Part shown: positions 1 through 6,513 of the stretch, piece by piece
How the letters are laid out: each line of letters begins with the position of its first letter
Numbering within the stretch: the stretch's first letter is position 1
Assembly (NCBI GenBank): GCA_031286185.1
Contig: JAITUS010000027.1
Coordinates: 1-6,567 of the forward strand
Length of the DNA stretch: 6,567 bases
Direction: 5' to 3'
From: Rickettsiales bacterium
Lineage (GTDB): Bacteria > Pseudomonadota > Alphaproteobacteria > Rickettsiales > Anaplasmataceae
Program-made: the position numbers and the translations under genes
Notes under the pieces: model-generated
What the model was told of the DNA's origin: nothing
Databases searched by the model: none
What the model saw: the letters and a program-made list of their open reading frames with translations, nothing else

Positions 1-54
1 GTTAGAAAAATGCAGACGATTGTGGAAAAATTGCGAGCGGAAACTCAACACTAG
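1..54 (+). CDS. 3' end of an unidentified gene (partial, runs off left edge)
   Basis: Frame 1 is open from the first base and gives 17 residues, VRKMQTIVEKLRAETQH, before a TAG stop at 52-54. The stretch is charged and helix-like (K, R, E rich) and is less AT-rich than the non-coding DNA that follows, which fits the C-terminal tail of a soluble protein. No family can be assigned from so short a piece. It lies on the same strand as the tRNA and the tig operon but ends 145 bases before the tRNA, with promoter-like sites between, so it is probably a separate unit. Seventeen open codons could occur by chance, so confidence is modest. Confidence 0.4.
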   Translation, partial: VRKMQTIVEKLRAETQH

Positions 55-121
55 CTTACAGATGATTGTTCTCTCCTTCATTTCTCTCCTATTACGAAGA
101 TTTTAAACAGGTTCTTAGACC

Positions 122-150
122 TTGAGTATTTTAAAGACGGTACTTATAAT
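122..150 (+). promoter_or_regulatory. Candidate sigma-70 promoter upstream of tRNA-Leu (distal)
   Basis: TTGAGT at 122-127 and a perfect TATAAT at 145-150 are separated by 17 bases, the ideal spacing. The -35 matches TTGACA at four of six positions. Transcription would start near 157, about 43 bases before the mature tRNA 5' end, leaving a leader for RNase P to remove. This is pattern matching in AT-rich DNA; the correct spacing and the position directly before a tRNA gene raise its credibility. Confidence 0.5.
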
Positions 151-153
151 AGG

Positions 154-183
154 ATGACAGGAATAGTTTGTGTTAGCTATAAA
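154..183 (+). promoter_or_regulatory. Candidate sigma-70 promoter upstream of tRNA-Leu (proximal)
   Basis: ATGACA (154-159, five of six matches to TTGACA) and TATAAA (178-183, five of six) are separated by 18 bases. The predicted start is near 190, only about 10 bases before the mature tRNA. It lies just downstream of the distal candidate, so the two could act in tandem, or only one may be real. Confidence 0.4.
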
Positions 184-199
184 TTACTGAAAAATTCTT

Positions 200-281
200 G
201 CGGATATGGCGGAATTGGTAGACGTGCCAGGTTTAGGTCCTGGTGAGCTTGCTCGTGGGGGTTCAAGTCCCTCTATCCGCA
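200..281 (+). tRNA. tRNA-Leu, anticodon UAG
   Basis: This is a complete class II tRNA cloverleaf. The acceptor stem GCGGATA (200-206) pairs perfectly with TATCCGC (274-280), followed by A281, the discriminator base typical of leucine tRNAs. The anticodon stem CCAGG/CCTGG (227-231, 239-243) encloses loop TTTAGGT, giving anticodon TAG at 234-236, which reads CUA and, with wobble, other CUN leucine codons. A long variable arm GAGC-TT-GCTC (245-254) marks the Leu/Ser/Tyr class. The T stem GGGGG/CCCTC (257-261, 269-273) with loop TTCAAGT has one G-T pair. The 3' CCA is not encoded, so it must be added by the CCA-adding enzyme. No U-tract terminator follows, so transcripts may run on toward tig. 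Confidence 0.97.
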
Positions 282-289
282 CTTAAATC

Positions 290-319
290 ATGACTTGGAT
301 TAAAAAAAAGGTTTATAAT
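290..319 (+). promoter_or_regulatory. Weak candidate promoter for the tig-clpP-clpX-lon operon
   Basis: ATGACT (290-295, four of six matches to TTGACA) is followed after 18 bases by a perfect TATAAT (314-319). A start near 326 would give a leader of about 110 bases before tig. A second, weaker option is TTGTAT (365-370), 16 bases, TAAAAT (387-392), with a start near 399. Neither is strong, and I saw no sigma-32-like CCCCAT-type -10 element here, although these genes are heat-shock regulated in many bacteria. Read-through from the tRNA promoter is an alternative source of operon transcripts. Confidence 0.3.
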
Positions 320-436
320 CACTAAATACACTCTAATGTTTGTGTAAAAACTCGTTCTTAAGGATTGTATTTCACTGAGATTCTGGTAAAATGGCTTTAT
401 AAAAATATAAATTAAAACATTGATAAATAGGTTATA

Positions 437-1780
437 ATGTCTAGTAACATACCTCAAAATGCAGTCGAAGTAGATACATCAAGTAATATATATACCTATA
501 AGAAGCTTAGTGTAGACAAACTAAAGCATGAGTATGAAATCACAGTTAGTAGCGATTATATAGAACAAAAGATGAATTCTAGATTACAAGAGATAGCGAA
601 GAATGCAAAATTGCCTGGATTTAGACCCGGGAAGACGCCTTACGATCTTGTTGTTACAAATTATAAAAGTGAAGTTTTGGAATATGTAGTGAGTAATACG
701 ATTGACTATTGCTCAAGTGATTTAATGAAAAAAATTGAAGTCAAGTCTCACATTCATCCTAAGATTGATATTATATCATTACCAGATCTGGATAAAAAGG
801 ATGAGAAAGGCGATTTTGTGTACAAGCTGTCTTTTGAGTCAATGCCAGAAGTGTCAACAATAGATCTTGATAAAATAAATTTGAAGAAAGTTGAGGCAAA
901 AATCGAAGAGGGAGACATAAAAGAATTTATTGATTCTATAAAAACAAAATTTCCTAATCTTATCTCTGTTGATGATGATTCTTATCAAGCGAAAAACGGG
1001 GATAAACTGACAATTGACTTTGAAGGGCGGATTAGAAACAAACTCTTTCAAGGTGGAAGTGGCAAAAATTTTGCTGTTAATTTAGGATCTGGTACATTTA
1101 TCGATGGTTTTGAAGATCAATTAATTGGCGTGAAAAAAGGAGAAACAAAAAGCTTTAAGTTGAGGTTTCCTGAAGATTACCAGGTAATTTCCCTTGCGGG
1201 ACAAGAGGCTACTTTTTCTGTCCGAGTTAATGATATTCAGATTGCCGAAGGTTTTGGAAGTGATGATGAAGTAGCTAGGAGGATTGGGTTTGAAGATTAT
1301 TCTTCGTTAATAAATCATGCAAAAGAAGTAATTGATAATCAATGTAAAGAAATGAGAGACCTCTTAATTAAGAAGGAGCTATTTGATTGTTTGGATGCTA
1401 GTTACAGCTTTGATTTGCCTACAGATGTAGTAAAACAGGAACAGCAGAGAGTGGAAAGAGAGTTGAACTCTAAAGATGACTCTTGTAAAGAAGCTGAAAG
1501 ACGAGTAAAGTTTGCAATGTTATTTATGAAGTTCAGTACAGAACATGAAATATCATTAACTCAAAATGATATTTTAAATGTTATTCTGAATCAGTATGTC
1601 AATAAAGATGTACCGCTTAATAGAGTATTGAAACATTTTAGCTTAAACAGGCAATTTCAGGAGTTAGTGAGAGGGCAAGCTCTTGAGCATAAAGTTACAG
1701 ATTATATAATAGAAAAAGTTAATAAAGAAGAGCAGATTGTTTCTGTGAAAGGGTTAAAGGAATTATTTGATAATATTTAG
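437..1780 (+). CDS. tig: Trigger factor (ribosome-associated chaperone with peptidyl-prolyl isomerase domain)
   Basis: Trigger factor docks at the ribosome exit tunnel and shields and helps fold nascent cytosolic proteins. The 447-residue product has the full three-part layout. The N-terminal ribosome-binding domain (about 26-140) carries the signature loop GFRPGKTP at 61-68, matching the GFRxGKxP motif that contacts ribosomal protein L23. An FKBP-like isomerase domain (about 175-270) follows, with [27 protein letters not shown] and FPEDY...LAGQEATF blocks. The helical chaperone domain fills about 273-440. E. coli trigger factor has 432 residues; the extra length is mostly an N-terminal extension of about 20-25 polar residues. 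The start is fixed: an in-frame TAG lies at 428-430 and no ATG, GTG or TTG codon occurs before Met46, which is already inside the ribosome-binding domain. The Shine-Dalgarno sequence is weak (TAGG, 428-431, five bases before ATG). It is first gene of the operon, 12 bases before clpP. Confidence 0.97.
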   Translation: MSSNIPQNAVEVDTSSNIYTYKKLSVDKLKHEYEITVSSDYIEQKMNSRLQEIAKNAKLPGFRPGKTPYDLVVTNYKSEVLEYVVSNTIDYCSSDLMKKIEVKSHIHPKIDIISLPDLDKKDEKGDFVYKLSFESMPEVSTIDLDKINLKKVEAKIEEGDIKEFIDSIKTKFPNLISVDDDSYQAKNGDKLTIDFEGRIRNKLFQGGSGKNFAVNLGSGTFIDGFEDQLIGVKKGETKSFKLRFPEDYQVISLAGQEATFSVRVNDIQIAEGFGSDDEVARRIGFEDYSSLINHAKEVIDNQCKEMRDLLIKKELFDCLDASYSFDLPTDVVKQEQQRVERELNSKDDSCKEAERRVKFAMLFMKFSTEHEISLTQNDILNVILNQYVNKDVPLNRVLKHFSLNRQFQELVRGQALEHKVTDYIIEKVNKEEQIVSVKGLKELFDNI

Positions 1781-1781
1781 T

Positions 1782-1785
1782 AGGA
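1782..1785 (+). promoter_or_regulatory. Ribosome binding site of clpP
   Basis: AGGA lies in the short tig-clpP gap, seven bases before the ATG at 1793. The nearer AAGG (1789-1791 region) abuts the start too closely to be the main site. This supports the chosen clpP start. Confidence 0.6.
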
Positions 1786-1792
1786 ATAAGGT

Positions 1793-2419
1793 ATGACTCT
1801 TATACCGATTGTAATTGAGCAAACTAGTCGTGGTGAACGTGCCTACGACATATATTCGAGGTTAGTGAAGGAAAGAATAATTTTTGTAACTGGTCCTATT
1901 GAGGACAACATGGCCAGCGTAATAGTAGCACAGCTTTTATTTTTAGAATCGGAAAACCCCGATAAGGACATTTATATGTATATTAACTCGCCAGGTGGCG
2001 TTGTAACTGCTGGTTTGTCGATCTATGATACAATGCAGTATATAAAACCAGATGTTTCAACTTTGTGTATAGGCCAAGCTGCATCTATGGGCTCTCTGTT
2101 GCTTGCAGCTGGCACAGAAGGTAAGCGTTACTCTCTGCCTCATTCAAGAATTATGATACATCAGCCATCTGGTGGTTATCAGGGTCAGGCAACTGATATA
2201 GAAATACATGCTAATGAAATTTTGCGAATTAAGAAAAAACTAAATCAGATTTATGAAAAGCATACTGGAAGTTCACTGAAGCAAATTGAAAGAATGATGG
2301 AAAGAGATAAATTCATGGATCCTGAAGAAGCAAGGAAAATTGGCTTGGTTGACAGAGTGATAGCTGAGCGTAAAGATATTAAGATTGAAAGTATTAGAGT
2401 TGGACAAAAGGTGAGCTGA
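1793..2419 (+). CDS. clpP: ATP-dependent Clp protease proteolytic subunit ClpP
   Basis: ClpP is the serine peptidase that forms the two-ring, 14-subunit chamber into which ClpX feeds unfolded proteins. The 208-residue product has the complete Ser-His-Asp triad. Ser98 lies in GQAASMGS, His123 in RIMIHQP and Asp172 in MERDKF, with the same spacing as in E. coli ClpP (25 and 49 residues apart). The oxyanion and substrate-strand region [11 protein letters not shown] (64-74) is intact. The N-terminus ([24 protein letters not shown]) is the usual proteobacterial form and carries a short propeptide-like segment that is normally trimmed, so the product is expected to be an active peptidase, not an inactive ClpR-type paralogue. 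The stop shares one base with the clpX start, so both subunits of the protease come from coupled genes. Confidence 0.98.
   Translation: MTLIPIVIEQTSRGERAYDIYSRLVKERIIFVTGPIEDNMASVIVAQLLFLESENPDKDIYMYINSPGGVVTAGLSIYDTMQYIKPDVSTLCIGQAASMGSLLLAAGTEGKRYSLPHSRIMIHQPSGGYQGQATDIEIHANEILRIKKKLNQIYEKHTGSSLKQIERMMERDKFMDPEEARKIGLVDRVIAERKDIKIESIRVGQKVS
2408..2414 (+). promoter_or_regulatory. Ribosome binding site of clpX inside the 3' end of clpP
   Basis: AAGGTGA lies within the last codons of clpP, four to five bases before the clpX ATG at 2419-2421. With the TGATG stop-start overlap this is the usual layout for translational coupling, where ribosomes ending clpP restart on clpX. Confidence 0.6.
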
Positions 2420-3693
2420 TGGATAACAATGATGATTTACACTACTGTTCTTTTTGCAACAAGGCACAAAACGAAGTGGATAAGTTAATTACTAATTCTT
2501 CAGACGGTTTGAAAGTGTTTATTTGCAATGAGTGCATAGAGTTATCTCATAGAGCAATAAGCCAAAAGAAAAGTGGGGCATTTAATTCAGATTATATGTC
2601 TGATGTGAAGTTACTACTAAAAAAACCTGAAGATATAAAAAATTTTCTTAGTAAGCATGTTGTTGGTCAAGAACACGCACAACATGTTTTGTCTGTAGCG
2701 ATGTATAACCATTGTCAGTCTATGGCACAATTTCACTCTATCAGCGATGTTGAAATCGAAAAATCGAATGTAATGCTCATTGGTCCTACTGGTTCTGGTA
2801 AAACCTTGCTAGCCAAAACACTCGCTAAAGTTTCAGATGTGCCGTTCGCGATGGCTGATGCAACAACTTTGACTGAAGCAGGTTATGTAGGTGATGATGT
2901 GGAAAGCGTGTTATCGCGTCTATTGCAAGCAGCAAATTATGATGTTGCAAAGGCACAACGTGGTATAGTGTTTATAGATGAAATAGATAAAATCACAAGG
3001 AAATCTGAAGGTACTTCAATAACACGTGACGTTTCAGGCGAAGGAGTCCAGCAAGCTCTACTTAAGATTATGGAAGGCACAGTTGCCTACGTTCCGCCAC
3101 AGGGAGGACGGAAACACCCGCAACAGGAATTTGTGCAAGTGGATACTAATAATATACTGTTTATTTGTGGGGGAGCTTTTGAAGGTTTAGATAAGATCAT
3201 TGAAGCAAGAAAGAAAGGAACATCAGTTGGCTTTGGAGCAGATATCAGTCAATCTAAAGAGCAAAGGAAAAAAAATACTTTACGTGATGTTCAACCCGAA
3301 GATTTAATTAAATTCGGTTTGATACCGGAGTTCGTAGGGCGTGTTCCAATAACTGCCGTTTTAGATGAGTTAGATCACGAAGATTTAGTACATGTACTAA
3401 TAGAGCCAAGGAATGCACTAATAAAACAATACAAAGCATTACTTGCGTTTAGCAAAGTAAATCTTGAATTTTCAGATAACGCAGTATCAGCTATTGCTGA
3501 AAAAGCTATGAGTTATAAAACAGGTGCAAGAATGTTACGTGCTATTTTAGAGTCACTTTTGCTTGATGTTATGTATACAGTTGGAAACGGTGGTTTTGAA
3601 GGTAGTACAATAGTAGTTACTAAGGAAATGGTGGAATCAGGAAAAGTAGTGATCAATCGTAGCAACAAGGGTGACATTGTAGCAGGAGGTTAA
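2419..3693 (+). CDS. clpX: ATP-dependent Clp protease ATP-binding subunit ClpX
   Basis: ClpX is the hexameric AAA+ unfoldase that recognises tagged substrates (such as ssrA-tagged proteins), unfolds them and passes them to ClpP. The 424-residue length matches the E. coli protein. The N-terminal zinc-binding dimer domain has four cysteines, C10-x2-C13 and C36-x2-C39. The AAA+ core shows Walker A GPTGSGKT (122-129), pore-1 loop GYVG (155-158), Walker B IVFIDEID (183-190), RKH pore loop (231-233), the arginine-finger region EFVGR (304-308) and sensor-2 GAR (369-371). The ClpP-docking tripeptide, IGF in E. coli, is VGF here (270-272), a conservative change within the usual hydrophobic-G-F pattern. 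In Caulobacter and other alphaproteobacteria ClpXP also degrades cell-cycle regulators such as CtrA; whether that applies here cannot be seen. The gene overlaps clpP by one base and ends 21 bases before lon. Confidence 0.98.
   Translation: MDNNDDLHYCSFCNKAQNEVDKLITNSSDGLKVFICNECIELSHRAISQKKSGAFNSDYMSDVKLLLKKPEDIKNFLSKHVVGQEHAQHVLSVAMYNHCQSMAQFHSISDVEIEKSNVMLIGPTGSGKTLLAKTLAKVSDVPFAMADATTLTEAGYVGDDVESVLSRLLQAANYDVAKAQRGIVFIDEIDKITRKSEGTSITRDVSGEGVQQALLKIMEGTVAYVPPQGGRKHPQQEFVQVDTNNILFICGGAFEGLDKIIEARKKGTSVGFGADISQSKEQRKKNTLRDVQPEDLIKFGLIPEFVGRVPITAVLDELDHEDLVHVLIEPRNALIKQYKALLAFSKVNLEFSDNAVSAIAEKAMSYKTGARMLRAILESLLLDVMYTVGNGGFEGSTIVVTKEMVESGKVVINRSNKGDIVAGG
3684..3690 (+). promoter_or_regulatory. 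Perfect Shine-Dalgarno sequence AGGAGGT at the clpX stop
   Basis: AGGAGGT is the best Shine-Dalgarno match seen in the window. It forms part of the last clpX codons (GGA GGT) and abuts the TAA stop. It is about 25 bases from the lon ATG at 3715, too far for ordinary use. It is 2 bases from an ATG at 3693 and 17 from an ATG at 3708, both in the mini-ORF frame. It may load ribosomes that reach lon by local re-initiation. Part of the conservation could simply reflect the Gly-Gly codons. Confidence 0.5.
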
Positions 3694-3725
3694 TGGTTAA
3701 TTTGAGCATGTATTATGAACATTGA
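3693..3725 (+). other. 10-codon mini-ORF bridging the clpX stop and the lon start
   Basis: ATG at 3693 overlaps the clpX TAA (as TAATG) and opens a frame encoding [10 protein letters not shown], ending at TGA 3723-3725, eight bases inside lon. It follows a perfect AGGAGGT, though at very close spacing; the internal ATG at 3708 is another possible start in the same frame. A ribosome ending here would sit on the lon start codon, so it could couple lon translation to clpX. It may be chance, and no peptide function is claimed. Confidence 0.3.
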
Positions 3726-6174
3726 GTATGCTATGGACTCTAATTTTGCTACATTGCCGGTATTGCCTTTAAGAGATGTAGTAATTTTTCCAAGTGTAGT
3801 GGTACCTTTATTTATAGGCAGGGAAAAATCTATTAATGCATTAGAGTCTGCGATTAATAATAGTAGTCACCAAAATAAGATTTTTCTTGTGGCACAGCAA
3901 GATGGCTCTCTTGACAACCCAGAGCCACAAGATCTTTATGAAGTAGGTGTGCTAGCAAATATTGTACAGCCATTGATAAAACTACCTGATAATGCGGTAA
4001 AAGTTGTAATCCAAGGAGTCAGCAGAGGAAGAGCTGTTGAGTATATCGACTCTCATACTTTATTACAGGCTAGAGTAGAATTGGATAATTATCATGAATA
4101 CGAGGAAGATGAGGATAATGTCGATCTGGAAGCTTTAAGGCGATCTGTTATAGGTGCGTTTGATAGCTGGTGTAAACTGAACAAGAAAAACCAGCCTGAC
4201 ATTATTGTTAATCCCGTTGAGCAGATCAAAGAAATTGATCTGCTTGTAGACACGATAGTTTCATATTTGAATATAAAAGCATCAGATAAACAAAGCATAC
4301 TTGAGACTTATGGTCCGGGGGAACGTTTAAGAAAAACTTTTACTTTTATTGAGAGAGAAATCAGCATTTTGAATGCACAAAACCGCTTATATAAAACAAT
4401 TAAATCACAAGTTGAAAGCACTCAGAAAGCCTACTACCTCAATGAGCAATTGAAAGCTATACAGAAAGAATTGGGCGAATTTGAGAATGGAGAAGAAGGA
4501 AATATAATAAATGAATTTGAAAAAAAGATAGAAGAAACAAAGCTTTCTCAGGAGGCAAGGGAGAAAGCTATAACTGAGTTGAAAAGATATAAGAAAATGA
4601 ATCCCATTTCTCCTGAAGCTACAGTTATATCTAATTATCTGTATTGGTTGCTTGATCTGCCATGGGGAAAATATAAAGATGCAAAAATTAATTTAAATGC
4701 AGCTAAAAAAATCTTAGATGAAAATCATTATGGTATAGAGAAGGTAAAAGATAGAATAATAGAGTTTTTGGCAGTGTTAAAGAGAGTAAAAGAGATCAAG
4801 GGTCCTATACTTTGCTTATTGGGACCACCTGGTGTTGGTAAAACTTCTTTAGCTAGGTCTATGGCAAGGGCAGTAGGAAGAGATTTCGTTCGCATAGCTC
4901 TTGGCGGTGTACGTGATGAATCTGAGATACGTGGCCATAGGAAAACTTATATTGGTTCAATGCCCGGCAAAGTCATTCAACACATGAAAAAAGCTAATTC
5001 ATGCAACCCACTTTTTTTACTTGATGAAATAGATAAGATGGGTTCTGATTCGCGTGGTGACCCTGCATCTGCATTGCTTGAGGTTTTGGACACTGAACAC
5101 AATAAGCACTTTACGGACCATTACTTAGAAGTTGAGTTTGATCTTTCAAGTGTAATGTTTGTGGCTACAGCAAACAGCTTAAATTTACCACATCCTTTGC
5201 ATGATAGGATGGAAATTATACAATTATCTGGTTATACTGAAGATGAAAAAATTAGTATTGCTAAGTATCATCTAATTCCCAAATTAAAGAAAGAGCATGG
5301 TTTACGTCAGAAAGAATGGAGTATAACTAACGATGCGCTGTATGAGTTGATACGTTTATATACACGTGAAAGTGGTGTTCGCAGTATGGAAAGGGAACTT
5401 GCAAAGCTCATGAGAAAGGCAGTGAAAGAAATATTAGAAGGTAAAAATAAGAAAATATGTGTGGGAGTTACCAATTTACAAGGTTATTTAGGAGTGCGTA
5501 AATATACCTTTGGTATTGCAGAAAATGAGAGTTTAGTAGGGGTAGTAACTGGACTAGCCTACACTGAGACAGGTGGTGATATTTTAATGATAGAGTCAGT
5601 TTTGATTCCAGGTAAGGGGGAAATAAAATATACGGGGAAACTTGGAGAGGTTATGCAAGAATCCATAAAGGCTGCGTATAGTTATATTCGATCAAATTGT
5701 CTATTCTTTGGCATAAAGCCTGAAAAATTTCAAAACAATGATATACATTTGCATCTACCTGAGGGCGCTGTACCAAAGGATGGACCTTCTGCTGGTAGTG
5801 CAATATGCACGTCCATTGTTTCCCTTATGACAAACATACCAGTTGACAAAAGTGTTGCTATGACAGGTGAAGTGACACTGCGTGGTAGAGTTTTAGCTAT
5901 TGGAGGCTTGAGAGAAAAGTTACTCGCAGCACTCAGAGGATCAATCAAGACTGTGATTATACCTAGCGAAAATGAAAAGGATATGCAAGAAATACCAGCA
6001 AGTATTAAGGAAAAAGTCGATGTAGTTTTTGTCAAGAACATTGATGAGGTTATAAAAATTGCTTTGATACAGCCTACTATTCCAATTGAAAGCGATAATG
6101 GAAGCAATGCACCATCTTCCTCTGTAAAAAATAAAGACGATAATTTTTCTGGCTTAGAAACACTAAAGCATTAG
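3715..6174 (+). CDS. lon: ATP-dependent Lon protease (LonA type)
   Basis: Lon is a cytosolic hexameric AAA+ serine protease that degrades misfolded proteins and short-lived regulators. At 819 residues it is somewhat longer than E. coli Lon (784). In order: the LON substrate-binding domain opens with LPVLPLRDVVIFP (14-26); a helical and coiled-coil linker (about 215-300) contains YYLNEQLKAIQKELGE; the AAA+ module has Walker A GPPGVGKT (370-377) and Walker B FLLDEID (434-440); the protease domain (about 595-785) has catalytic Ser692 in PKDGPSAG and Lys735 in GGLREKLLAA, 43 residues apart as in E. coli. Two deviations are an acidic stretch EYEEDEDNVD (128-137) and a polar C-terminal tail of about 33 residues after ALIQ. 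The start at 3715 is the first in-frame ATG after a TGA at 3703-3705, but has only a weak GAG eight bases upstream; Met7 (3733) is an alternative and would leave the LON domain whole. Confidence 0.98.
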   Translation: MNIEYAMDSNFATLPVLPLRDVVIFPSVVVPLFIGREKSINALESAINNSSHQNKIFLVAQQDGSLDNPEPQDLYEVGVLANIVQPLIKLPDNAVKVVIQGVSRGRAVEYIDSHTLLQARVELDNYHEYEEDEDNVDLEALRRSVIGAFDSWCKLNKKNQPDIIVNPVEQIKEIDLLVDTIVSYLNIKASDKQSILETYGPGERLRKTFTFIEREISILNAQNRLYKTIKSQVESTQKAYYLNEQLKAIQKELGEFENGEEGNIINEFEKKIEETKLSQEAREKAITELKRYKKMNPISPEATVISNYLYWLLDLPWGKYKDAKINLNAAKKILDENHYGIEKVKDRIIEFLAVLKRVKEIKGPILCLLGPPGVGKTSLARSMARAVGRDFVRIALGGVRDESEIRGHRKTYIGSMPGKVIQHMKKANSCNPLFLLDEIDKMGSDSRGDPASALLEVLDTEHNKHFTDHYLEVEFDLSSVMFVATANSLNLPHPLHDRMEIIQLSGYTEDEKISIAKYHLIPKLKKEHGLRQKEWSITNDALYELIRLYTRESGVRSMERELAKLMRKAVKEILEGKNKKICVGVTNLQGYLGVRKYTFGIAENESLVGVVTGLAYTETGGDILMIESVLIPGKGEIKYTGKLGEVMQESIKAAYSYIRSNCLFFGIKPEKFQNNDIHLHLPEGAVPKDGPSAGSAICTSIVSLMTNIPVDKSVAMTGEVTLRGRVLAIGGLREKLLAALRGSIKTVIIPSENEKDMQEIPASIKEKVDVVFVKNIDEVIKIALIQPTIPIESDNGSNAPSSSVKNKDDNFSGLETLKH

Positions 6175-6177
6175 CAT

Positions 6178-6210
6178 AGTTTTTGCCTGAGCGTCATTTA
6201 GGTAAAAACT
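6178..6210 (+). terminator. Hairpin just after lon; possible terminator without U-tract
   Basis: AGTTTTTGCCT (6178-6188) pairs with AGGTAAAAACT (6200-6210), forming an 11-bp stem with one G-U pair and an 11-base loop. It begins three bases after the lon stop, where an operon terminator would be expected. No run of T follows (ACTTGACA comes next), so it does not meet the usual rho-independent pattern. It may instead be a transcript-end stabiliser, or mark termination by another route. Confidence 0.5.
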
Positions 6211-6513
6211 ACTTGACAACCTTTGCCAGTCCCATTATCATGGTATTGGAGGTATTCATTTATCTTCATCTGTGCAGATTAAACGACAAGAGACTCGTGA
6301 GGTAATGTTGAACATTTTTTCCTGCATCTCCAGGGCGAGTTCTTGAAATCGGAACACTATGTATATATCATTATTATCAATTTGTATCTGTTCAACGGAT
6401 GGTAAAATGAGATAGACAAGATGCCATAAAAAGGTAATCATATAGGTGCGATCTGAATAGTCGTGGTTTTGTGATGGTTAAATTCCATCTTCTCTAGACA
6501 TCGGAGATAATGT
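6211..6513. other. Region after lon without a convincing gene
   Basis: About 300 bases after the lon hairpin hold no + strand frame of useful length. The minus strand has one open stretch from 6480 down to 6256 (74 codons stop to stop, 61 from an ATG at 6441). It includes a hydrophobic start MITFLWHLVYLILP followed by a mixed polar segment. It has no Shine-Dalgarno sequence before the ATG and no family I recognise, and upstream the other minus frames carry stops. It could be a decayed gene remnant, a small hypothetical gene or chance. A weak stem AATG-TTGAA-CATT followed by six T (about 6304-6318) could end a short transcript from the 6213 promoter, but four A-T-rich pairs are not enough to call a terminator. 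Confidence 0.4.
6213..6241 (+). promoter_or_regulatory. Near-consensus sigma-70 promoter downstream of lon
   Basis: A perfect TTGACA (6213-6218), a 17-base spacer and TATCAT (6236-6241, five of six matches to TATAAT) make this the best promoter match seen in the window. Transcription would begin near 6248 on the + strand. No convincing + strand gene starts within the next 260 bases, so the product could be a small RNA, a long leader for a gene beginning near 6510, or nothing if this is the relic promoter of a lost gene. It starts two bases after the lon hairpin, which fits a boundary between transcription units. Confidence 0.55.

Noticed and set aside
327..346. TACAC...GTGTA inverted repeat as a terminator of the tRNA
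   Set aside because: The stem is five A-T-rich pairs, the loop is ten bases, and A rather than T residues follow on the + strand.
433..438. TATAAT overlapping the tig start codon
   Set aside because: No -35 element lies at proper spacing, and a start downstream of it would leave tig without its start codon.
263..457. A 64-codon minus-strand frame between the tRNA and tig
   Set aside because: It overlaps the 3' part of the tRNA and the tig start, is dominated by residues from AT-rich codons (I, N, F, Y, L), and matches nothing I recognise.
854..1051. Shorter minus-strand frames inside tig and elsewhere (also 2273-2467 and 4092-4298)
   Set aside because: Each lies opposite a well-recognised gene, lacks a recognisable family and is expected in AT-rich coding DNA.
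5730..6107. A 125-codon minus-strand open frame inside lon
   Set aside because: It is antisense to the Lon protease domain, including the catalytic Ser region. The sense frame is strongly constrained and explains the sequence; the antisense peptide resembles no family.
6240..6305. 21-codon + strand frame starting MVLEVFIYLHL just after the lon downstream promoter
   Set aside because: Its ATG overlaps the -10 hexamer, so it would not be on that transcript, and it has no Shine-Dalgarno sequence.
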